Below, in pieces: positions 24,613 through 30,760 of a stretch of DNA of 64,000 bases. The notes beneath the pieces were generated by a model. That model had not been told where the DNA came from, searched no databases, and was given only the letters and a program-made list of their open reading frames with translations. The translations under genes and the position numbers were made by a program. Numbering within the stretch: the first letter of the stretch is position 1; every line of letters begins with the position of its first letter. This stretch comes from CALMEC01 sp964628685 (GTDB lineage: Bacteria; Actinomycetota; Thermoleophilia; Miltoncostaeales; Miltoncostaeaceae): positions 496,001 through 560,000 of the forward strand of contig CAZVNM010000001.1 of assembly GCA_964628685.1 (NCBI GenBank), read 5' to 3'.

Positions 24613-24643
24613 CGATTGAACGGCGCTCCGTTCAATCGAACGT
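24608..24643. repeat. 36-bp palindrome at the head of unit 3
   Basis: Perfect 16-base arms, ACGTTCGATTGAACGG and its exact reverse complement, around a CGCT loop. The corresponding palindromes in units 1 and 2 have one arm mismatch and a CGCGCT loop. Confidence 0.8.
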
Positions 24644-24686
24644 CAACAACCGTTCACTGTTCACACAGACGACACGGTTACGTGAC
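24613..24686. repeat. tandem non-coding repeat, partial unit 3
   Basis: Palindrome plus the TTCACTGTTCACACAGACGA segment, ending after ACGTGAC, where similarity to units 1 and 2 stops. The array thus has about 2.4 copies. 24687-24765 holds nothing recognisable. Confidence 0.8.
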
Positions 24687-24765
24687 GACGACGCGGGGAT
24701 CATCGACGAAAGTCGGCGCGAATCGTCACGGTGGTGTGACCGCCCGGACCCTCGGCAGGACGCCC

Positions 24766-24798
24766 GCGCACGTCACGTGCCAGGCACCGGGCGTGCGC
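24766..24798. repeat. REP-like hairpin related to the 4.6-5.0 kb repeats
   Basis: Arms GCGCACG and CGTGCGC flank the same GTGCCAGGCACC core as the elements at 4621-5035. Both arms differ from those copies but still pair. It lies 44 bases beyond the uppP stop and may terminate that transcript. Confidence 0.55.
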
Positions 24799-24841
24799 GG
24801 ACGCCGAACCGGGCACGCCGGGCGCGGAGTCGCGCCGGGAC

Positions 24842-25702
24842 CTACGTCGCGCTCATCCACCCCGCGGCCAGCACCACGATCAGCACCGCACCCAGCAGAT
24901 ACCGGTACCAGACGAAGGGCCGCAGACTGTTGGAGGCGACGAACTTGAGCAGCCACGCGATCGACGCGTAGGCCACGATGAACGACACGATCAGGCCGAC
25001 GGCCATCGGGCCGATCCCGAGGAGCTTCAGGTTCTCGCGCTCGCTGATGGCCTGGTAGAAGCCCGCCGCGGTGAGCGCCGGGATCGCCAGGAAGAACGAC
25101 AGGCGCGTCGCGGTCACACGGTCGATGCCGCGCACGAGCCCGGCCGAGATCGTGGCGCCTGATCGCGACACGCCGGGGATGAGCGAGAGGCACTGCACCG
25201 TGCCGATGAAGAGCCCGTCGCGCATCGTCATCGTCTGCTCGCCACGGATCGTCCCGCGGTCGGCCAGCCGGTCGTGTACCCGCTCGGCGAACCACATGGC
25301 CGCGCCCCACACGATCAGCGCACCGGCGACCACCCACAGGCTTCGCAGCGGTCCCTCGATCACGTCCTTGAGCGCCAGCGCCACCACCATGACGGGGATC
25401 GATCCGGCGATGACCGCCCACGCCAACCGGTAGTCCACGGCGGCACGCCGCTGCGGGTTCGCGAGGCCGGTGAACCACGCGCCGAGGAACCGGCGGATGT
25501 CCTTGAAGAAATAGATGAGGGTCGCCGCGATGGCACCGAGCTGGATGATGGCCGTGTAGGCGGTGATCTCCGGTGCATCCACCTGGTAGCCGAGCATCTT
25601 CTCGGCGATCGTCAGGTGTCCGGTGGACGACACGGGCAGGAACTCGGTGAGCCCCTCCACCACGCCCAGCACCACGGAGTCCAGATAGCTCAGCTCTGCC
25701 AC
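24842..25702 (-). CDS. uppP: undecaprenyl-diphosphatase
   Basis: A 286-residue membrane protein that dephosphorylates undecaprenyl diphosphate at the outer face of the membrane, recycling the lipid carrier for peptidoglycan and polysaccharide. The two family signatures are present: GVVEGLTEFLPVSSTGHLTI near the N-terminus, and PGVSRSGATISAGL with the catalytic Arg and Ser. About eight hydrophobic segments are visible. The start is GTG 25702. It is separated from the MFS gene by 96 bases on the same strand. It supports the envelope genes elsewhere in the window. Confidence 0.96.
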   Translation of the reverse strand: MAELSYLDSVVLGVVEGLTEFLPVSSTGHLTIAEKMLGYQVDAPEITAYTAIIQLGAIAATLIYFFKDIRRFLGAWFTGLANPQRRAAVDYRLAWAVIAGSIPVMVVALALKDVIEGPLRSLWVVAGALIVWGAAMWFAERVHDRLADRGTIRGEQTMTMRDGLFIGTVQCLSLIPGVSRSGATISAGLVRGIDRVTATRLSFFLAIPALTAAGFYQAISERENLKLLGIGPMAVGLIVSFIVAYASIAWLLKFVASNSLRPFVWYRYLLGAVLIVVLAAGWMSAT

Positions 25703-25798
25703 GGTCGGGTCAGCGTTCCTCTCGCGTCGGGGTGACGGGCCGCGGGGCAGTTTGCCAGGAACCGGGGCGAACGTGGAAGACGACGGGGTCCAGACCGA

Positions 25799-26932
25799 TC
25801 ATGCGCCGACCACCCGGGGCCGGCTCATCCACACCGCCAGTGCGGCGACCGCCAGGAACCCCGGCACGACGAGGAACGCCGCGTGGGTCCCCACCGCATC
25901 GGCGAGCGCCCCGAGCGCGAACGGCCCCGTGCCGATGGCCGCTCCGACGCCCAGCGACACCCGCAGCGACGCACGATCGGGACGACCGCCCGAGGCGGCG
26001 ACGGCGCGCACCGCGCCGAGCGGGAAGTGGAAGGCGATCCCCATGCCGGCCAGGACGAGGCCGGCGAACGCGAGCGACGCGCTCGTCGCCAGCCAGAACC
26101 CGACCCAGCCGGTGAGGCTCATCGCGATGGAGGCGTGCAGGAGCCGGTCGAGCGCGACCGCGCGGGCCAGCCGTCCCGCCGCGAACCGGCCGATCGCCAT
26201 GCCGGCAACAACCGCGCTCACCCCGGCGGCGGCCGCACCCTCAGAGAGCCCCACGCGCTCGCGCAGGAGGGCGGACGACCAGAGCGTGAACGAGAACTCG
26301 ACCGAGACGCAGGTCGCGATCACCGCCCACGCCCACCAGTACCGGCGTGGCAGCCGACCGGCGGCGCCGCGGTGGTCGTGTCCCGGGCGACGGCGATGGT
26401 CCTCGGGCCGCACCCCGCGGAAGGACACCGCCACCAGGAGGATCGCCGGGACGCAGAGCACGAGCCCCACCCGCCAGCCGATGCCCGCGGCCTCGGCCGC
26501 CCCCAGTGACAGCGGTGCCAGAAGACCCACCGTCGCCGCCACCGCGTGCGCCTCGCTGACCGCGGCGGGTCCCGCCGCACCGTGGTGATCGGCGAGCACG
26601 GTGGTCACCGCGCTCACGATGAACGACCCGGAGAGGATCGCCAGGTACGCCGCCGCCAGGGTGACCGGGACGGCGCGCGACAGCGTGAGCACGACCGCGG
26701 CAGCACACGCGCCGCTGACACCGAGCCACAGGGATGCCGGGCGTCCGATGCGGGCGACCAGCCGTGCGCCGAAGAGCCCCGTCGTGACCGCCCCGAGCGC
26801 CATGGCGGTGCCATGGAGACCCGACACGGTCTTGCTCACCCCGGTCTCCTCCCGCAGCAGTTGGACCGCCGGGCCGAACGCGAAGAGCACATAGCCGTAT
26901 ACGCCCAGCTGCATGTAGATCAGCCGGGTCAC
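25799..26932 (-). CDS. MFS transporter
   Basis: A 377-residue protein with eleven to twelve hydrophobic segments. The MFS loop is partly kept (FGARLVARIGRPASLW) and a His/Arg-rich central loop (RPEDHRRRPGHDH) separates the two halves. It has no strong match to drug exporters that I can see; nutrient or anion transport of the NimT/CynX kind is possible. GTG 26932 or ATG 26914 is the start. It lies 43 bases after the PRC-barrel gene and may be read from the dnaX-recR operon. Confidence 0.8.
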   Translation of the reverse strand: MTRLIYMQLGVYGYVLFAFGPAVQLLREETGVSKTVSGLHGTAMALGAVTTGLFGARLVARIGRPASLWLGVSGACAAAVVLTLSRAVPVTLAAAYLAILSGSFIVSAVTTVLADHHGAAGPAAVSEAHAVAATVGLLAPLSLGAAEAAGIGWRVGLVLCVPAILLVAVSFRGVRPEDHRRRPGHDHRGAAGRLPRRYWWAWAVIATCVSVEFSFTLWSSALLRERVGLSEGAAAAGVSAVVAGMAIGRFAAGRLARAVALDRLLHASIAMSLTGWVGFWLATSASLAFAGLVLAGMGIAFHFPLGAVRAVAASGGRPDRASLRVSLGVGAAIGTGPFALGALADAVGTHAAFLVVPGFLAVAALAVWMSRPRVVGA

Positions 26933-26975
26933 ACGGTCGCGGCGCAGGTGCGCCGGCTCGGTCGACGCGGTCGCC

Positions 26976-27317
26976 TCAGCCCCCGGGGAAGCGTCGCCGA
27001 ACGCGGTTGGCGAACCGCCTGGCCCCGTTCTCGAGCGGGGCGAGCATCCCGTCCGGTTCGGGCAGCCGTCGCACCTCGTCCGCGGTGATCTCCAGCGTGA
27101 CCCGCCGTCGCGTCAGGAGGCCGACCTCGGGTGCGTCGACGAAGCGCAGCCCGTCGGGGGTCCGGACCACGAGCCCGTCGAAGAAGCGCTCGCGCACATG
27201 ATGCTGGACCCTCCGCACCGTGCCCACCTCCACGCCGTCGCGGTCCACGACCGGGGTGCCCTTCGGCAGCGCCAGATATCCGACCGGCTCGTCGGGGTCG
27301 GGCGCGTCGCCAGTCAC
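26976..27317 (-). CDS. PRC-barrel-like domain protein
   Basis: A 113-residue protein. The repeated strand pattern YLALPKGTPVVDRDGVEVGTVRRVQHH and FFDGLVVRTPDGLRFVDAPEV fits a PRC-barrel-type fold, a small beta-barrel used in protein or RNA contacts. The C-terminus is Arg-rich (ARRFANRVRRRFPGG). The GTG start overlaps the recR stop by four bases, so it is the last gene of the dnaX-ybaB-recR unit. Its role there is unknown. Confidence 0.72.
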   Translation of the reverse strand: MTGDAPDPDEPVGYLALPKGTPVVDRDGVEVGTVRRVQHHVRERFFDGLVVRTPDGLRFVDAPEVGLLTRRRVTLEITADEVRRLPEPDGMLAPLENGARRFANRVRRRFPGG

Positions 27318-27916
27318 GAGAGCTCCCGTCGCCCGAGGAACGCCCGTCCCAGCGTCAGCTCGTCGGCGTGTTCCAGGTCCGCGCCGACCGGCAGGCCGCT
27401 CGCCAATCTTGTCACTTTGACGCGACCGCGCACCAGGTCGGCGAGGAAGAGCGCCGTGGCCTCGCCCGACATGGTGGGGTTGGTGGCGATGACGAGCTCC
27501 TCCACACCGTCACGGTCGATGCGGTCCACGAGCTCGTCGAAGCGCAGGTCTTCGGGGTCGACCCCGTCGATGGGTGAGAGCGCCCCGCCCAGCACGTGGT
27601 AGCGGCCGCGGTACTCGTTGGTCCGCTCGATCGGGACGATGGCCGACGGCTCCTCCACCGCGCACAGAAGACGCGCGTCGCGGCGCGGGTCGGCGCACAC
27701 CGGGCACAGCTCGTCCTCGGCGAATCCGAAGCACTGCGCACACGGCCGCAGCCGCTCCTTCACCTCCACCAGCGCCTCGGCCAGCGCGTGCGCCCGTTCG
27801 GGCGGCGCCTTCATCACGTGGAACGCCAGCCGCTGCGCCGAACGCGGACCCAGCCCGGGCAGGCGGGCGAGTTCGGCGACCAGGCGCTCGACCGAGGACG
27901 GGAGGATCGATGCCAC
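27314..27916 (-). CDS. recR: recombination mediator RecR
   Basis: A 200-residue protein of the RecFOR pathway, which loads RecA at gaps. A helix-hairpin-helix region is at the N-terminus (LARLPGLGPRSAQRLAFHV), a C4 zinc finger has Cys59, 62, 71 and 74, and a Toprim domain follows (LCAVEEPSAIV, then VIATNPTMSGEATALFLADLV). Length is standard. It lies 15 bases after ybaB in the conserved dnaX-ybaB-recR order. Confidence 0.97.
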   Translation of the reverse strand: MASILPSSVERLVAELARLPGLGPRSAQRLAFHVMKAPPERAHALAEALVEVKERLRPCAQCFGFAEDELCPVCADPRRDARLLCAVEEPSAIVPIERTNEYRGRYHVLGGALSPIDGVDPEDLRFDELVDRIDRDGVEELVIATNPTMSGEATALFLADLVRGRVKVTRLASGLPVGADLEHADELTLGRAFLGRRELS

Positions 27917-27931
27917 GTCGGCGCCGGCCGC

Positions 27932-28249
27932 CTACAGCCCGGGGATCCCCATGTTGCCGAGCGCGCCCGCCAGCGACCCCAGCCGGGTGTTGGCGAGCTC
28001 CTGCGCCTTCTTCATGGCCTCGTTGGCCGCGGCGACGACGGTGTCCTGCAGGAGCTCCACGTCGTCCATGGCCTCCGGATCGATCTTCACGTCCACGATC
28101 TCGAGCGCGCCCGTGATCGTCACCGTGACGGCACCGCCACCGGCGGCGGCCGAGACCGTCTCCTCGGCGAGCGCCTCCTGGGCACGCTGCATGTCCGCCT
28201 GCAGCTTCTGCATCTGCTTCATCATCTTGGCCGGGTTCTGACCCATCAT
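27932..28249 (-). CDS. ybaB: YbaB/EbfC nucleoid-associated protein
   Basis: A 105-residue small dimeric DNA-binding protein. The coiled-coil start KMMKQMQKLQADMQRAQEALAEETV and the strand motif GAVTVTITGALEIVDVKIDPEAM are typical. ATG 28249 overlaps the dnaX stop (ATGA) and has GGAGG immediately before; ATG 28246 is an alternative. The order dnaX-ybaB-recR is conserved across many bacteria. Confidence 0.96.
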   Translation of the reverse strand: MMGQNPAKMMKQMQKLQADMQRAQEALAEETVSAAAGGGAVTVTITGALEIVDVKIDPEAMDDVELLQDTVVAAANEAMKKAQELANTRLGSLAGALGNMGIPGL

Positions 28250-30021
28250 TCCTCCGTGGCGTTGAACATCCGTTTGAGTTCCTCGGTCAGCGAGGTCTGG
28301 TCCATCGGGCGGTCGTCCTCCGGGGATCGTTCCTCGACCGCCGCGGGCGTCGACGCCTCGAAGTGCACCGCGAACCGCCGGCCTCCGAGCTCCGACAGGG
28401 TGTGCTCGACGAGCCCACGCTCGTCGGGCTTCTCGAGCATCTTCACGAAGACGCTGCTGACGAGCACGGTGACGGTCTCCCCGTCCACCGCACCCACCGT
28501 CGATTCGCGCAGGAAGCCGTGCAGGCTGGCGTGGTGCTGTTCCAGTTCGGCGACGACCTGGGGCCACAGTCGCGTGAGGTGGTCCATGTCGGCCACGATC
28601 GGCTCGCGCGGCTGGGGCGCCGGGGCCGGCACGTCCACCGGCACCGGCGGGGCGGGTTCGTCGGGTGGCGGCGCGGCCTGCGGCGACGGTGCGTCCGCGG
28701 TCTCGGGCGGGGGCGGCGGTGCGGGCGTGGATGCGGTCGGGGGCGCCGGGGTCGGGATGGACGCCGGGGCCGTGCTCGGGGCCGGCGGCGGCGTCTGGGT
28801 CTGGGTCGGGGCCGGCGCGGCGGCGGGGGTTCGGGCGGGACCGGTCACCCCACCCCGTTCCAGGGCCTCGATCCGCGACACGAGCGCCTTGGTGGAGTCG
28901 TCGTACATCGGCTGGGCGAGCTTGGCCGCCACGATCTCCAGCTGGATCCGTGGGTCGGCCTGTCCGTGCCGGATCCGGATCTGCGCGTCGGCGATCAGGT
29001 CGATGCCGCGCAGGACCCGCGAGGGCGGCAGCTGGTTGGCCTGACCGCGCAGCCGTTCCAGCTCGTCACTGGAGTACGCCCAGTCATCGGTGGGGTGCGC
29101 GCCCTGCTGCAGGAGGCAGAGGTACCGCAGGTGCGTGATGAGGCTGCGGATGAGCTGCTCGGGGTCGGCGCCGCGATCGAGGGTCGCCTCGAGCGTGCCG
29201 AACGCACCGGCCGCGTTGCCCGCCGCCAGGTCGTCGATGAGGGCGAAGACCTCCTCGCGCTCCACCGCGCCGAAGAGCTCGAGCACGTCGGCCACCTGCA
29301 CCGTGCCGTCACCGTAGGTCGCCAGCTGATCCAAGAGGCCAAGGGCGTCGCGGTAGCTGCCGTCGGCGGCCCGGGCCACGAGGTCCAGCGCCTCGGCGGT
29401 CGCCTCGAAGCGCTCGTCGGTCGAGACCCGCTCGAGAACCCGCACCAGGTTCGCGATGCCGGGCTTGCGCAGCGCGAAGTGCTGCAGGCGCGACCGGATG
29501 GTGGGAAGGATGTCCCAGGGGTGCGTGGTACAGAGGATCACGACCAGGTGCGGCGGCGGCTCCTCCAGGGTCTTCAACAGTGCGCTGGCCGCGCCCTCCT
29601 GGATCTGGTGGGCCTCGTCCATGATCGTCACGCGGTAGCGGGACGCCACCGGCGCGTAGCGGACCGTCTCCAGCCATTCGCGCATCTCGTCGATGCGCCG
29701 GGCGCTCGAGGCGGCGTCCACCTCCACCACGTCCAGCCAGTCGTCGTGCCCGATCCGCAGACAGGAGTCGCACTCCATGCACGGGTTGGACGTGGGCACC
29801 GGGCTGGACAGGCAGTTGAGGCACCGGGCCAGGATGCGCGCCGTCGTGGTCTTGCCCGTGCCGCGCGACCCGCTGAAGAGGTAGCCAAGCGCCGGACGGC
29901 CGCCGTCCAGGGCGTTGCCGAGCGCCCGCGCCACGTGCTCCTGGCCGACCAGGTCGTCGAAGCGCAGCGGGCGGTAGCGGTTGTAGAGGCTTCCGCGTGC
30001 GGGTGCTGGGGCGTCGCTCAC
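28246..30021 (-). CDS. dnaX: DNA polymerase III subunits gamma/tau
   Basis: 591 residues. The clamp-loader ATPase has RYRPLRFDDLVGQEHV, Walker A GSRGTGKT (residues 51-58), zinc cysteines in CMECDSC, and VTIMDEAHQI as Walker B. A long Pro/Ala/Thr-rich linker (about 395-490) leads to a C-terminal tau-like domain. GTG 30021 gives the standard N-terminus; longer frames would start inside the SRP RNA gene. No slippery A-run for a gamma frameshift is visible in this GC-rich gene. Confidence 0.95.
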   Translation of the reverse strand: MSDAPAPARGSLYNRYRPLRFDDLVGQEHVARALGNALDGGRPALGYLFSGSRGTGKTTTARILARCLNCLSSPVPTSNPCMECDSCLRIGHDDWLDVVEVDAASSARRIDEMREWLETVRYAPVASRYRVTIMDEAHQIQEGAASALLKTLEEPPPHLVVILCTTHPWDILPTIRSRLQHFALRKPGIANLVRVLERVSTDERFEATAEALDLVARAADGSYRDALGLLDQLATYGDGTVQVADVLELFGAVEREEVFALIDDLAAGNAAGAFGTLEATLDRGADPEQLIRSLITHLRYLCLLQQGAHPTDDWAYSSDELERLRGQANQLPPSRVLRGIDLIADAQIRIRHGQADPRIQLEIVAAKLAQPMYDDSTKALVSRIEALERGGVTGPARTPAAAPAPTQTQTPPPAPSTAPASIPTPAPPTASTPAPPPPPETADAPSPQAAPPPDEPAPPVPVDVPAPAPQPREPIVADMDHLTRLWPQVVAELEQHHASLHGFLRESTVGAVDGETVTVLVSSVFVKMLEKPDERGLVEHTLSELGGRRFAVHFEASTPAAVEERSPEDDRPMDQTSLTEELKRMFNATEE

Positions 30022-30067
30022 GTCAGGCAGGAGTGATGGGCCGGGTCCGGATGGGGGTTGGAGGCCC

Positions 30068-30190
30068 GGGCCAGCGCTTCGGCGAGGCAACCCCATTGCG
30101 CCTGGATGGATCCGCTTAAGGCTGCTTCCTCTCGGACCTGACCTGGTTCACGGACACCCACCGAATGGGACCTCGCCGAAGCGCTCGCCC
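30068..30190 (-). ncRNA. ffs: small bacterial signal recognition particle RNA (4.5S type)
   Basis: Read on the minus strand, CCAGGTCAGGTCCGAGAGGA and then AGCAGCC is the conserved Ffh-binding helix with a GAGA tetraloop. The outer arms 30171-30190 and 30068-30087 form a helix of about 20 bp with one mismatch and can extend to about 30061 and 30197. A TATCCT -10 box lies at 30207-30212. Ends are approximate. It sits just upstream of dnaX, as in several other bacteria. Confidence 0.92.
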
Positions 30191-30206
30191 GGACCCCGGA
30201 CGACGC

Positions 30207-30212
30207 AGGATA
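30207..30212 (-). promoter_or_regulatory. -10 box TATCCT of SRP RNA
   Basis: Minus-strand TATCCT places the transcript start near 30197-30199, at the outer end of the SRP helix. It may also drive dnaX. Confidence 0.5.
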
Positions 30213-30254
30213 GCCGAGCGGGGACGAATCGTTCGCCGCCGAGCGTCCTCCGGC

Positions 30255-30524
30255 TCAGCGGCGGCGGATCTTCGGCCCGATCCGCTCCCCGCGCCTGCGC
30301 GCGCTCCCGGCACCGAAGATGGCCGCGACGCCGGCGCCGATCATCGCCATCGAGAGCGCGATGTAGAGCCAGCCCTTCACGCCGCCCGACCGCTGGCCCA
30401 GCAGGGTCACGAGCCCCCACATCGCCGAGCCCCAGACGAACCCCAGCAGCATGCCGACGCCGATCTGGACCCAGCGGTTCTCGCTGCGCGCCGGGGTGGA
30501 CCGGCGTTCGTCGTCGCGTGCCAT
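30255..30524 (-). CDS. small two-helix membrane protein, unknown function
   Basis: An 89-residue protein. Two hydrophobic segments, VQIGVGMLLGFVWGSAMWGLV and WLYIALSMAMIGAGVAAIFG, lie between a charged N-terminus and an Arg/Lys-rich C-terminus (ARRRGERIGPKIRRR). It begins five bases after the 3' end of tRNA-Val, so it is presumably carried on the tRNA precursor. I do not recognise a family. Confidence 0.65.
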   Translation of the reverse strand: MARDDERRSTPARSENRWVQIGVGMLLGFVWGSAMWGLVTLLGQRSGGVKGWLYIALSMAMIGAGVAAIFGAGSARRRGERIGPKIRRR

Positions 30525-30528
30525 GCAG

Positions 30529-30600
30529 TGGGCAGTACTGGGATTGAACCAGTGACCTCCCGCGTGTGAGGCGGGCGCTCTCCCGCTGAGCTAACTGCCC
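30529..30600 (-). tRNA. tRNA-Val (anticodon CAC)
   Basis: A 72-base cloverleaf. Acceptor GGGCAGT/ACTGCCC, anticodon stem CCCGC/GCGGG with loop CTCACAC, T-loop TTCAATC, discriminator A, CCA not encoded. It reads GUG. A TATTCT -10 box is at 30611-30616. Confidence 0.95.
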
Positions 30601-30748
30601 GGGAGGCAGGAGAATACCAGGGTTCCCGACCACCCCAGCCCCGGGCATCCCGCGCCGGCCGGGACATCCCTCCGACCCGTCGGACACCGGAAGTCGTTTT
30701 CATCACACGGGCACCCCGAACCGCGGGTGTTCCCGGGGAACGTGACGC

Positions 30749-30754
30749 TAGGAT
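30749..30754 (+). promoter_or_regulatory. -10 box TAGGAT, leaderless sortase-fusion start
   Basis: Ends 7 bases before ATG 30761; there is no ribosome-binding site. Confidence 0.45.
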
Positions 30755-30760
30755 CTCCGA

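Noticed and set aside
24219..24635. Small minus-strand frames opening with MNGA inside each repeat unit, considered as small proteins.
   Set aside because: After the shared palindrome the frames diverge and differ in reading phase between units; no ribosome site.
24169..24686. Repeat array considered as a CRISPR.
   Set aside because: Units are about 222 bp, contiguous and similar throughout; there are no short repeats with unique spacers and no cas genes.
28246..30021. Programmed frameshift in dnaX making a gamma subunit.
   Set aside because: No A-rich slippery heptamer with a downstream hairpin could be found in the gene.
28363..30036. A plus-strand open frame of over 550 codons opposite dnaX.
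   Set aside because: Shadow of dnaX third-codon GC bias; nothing recognisable.
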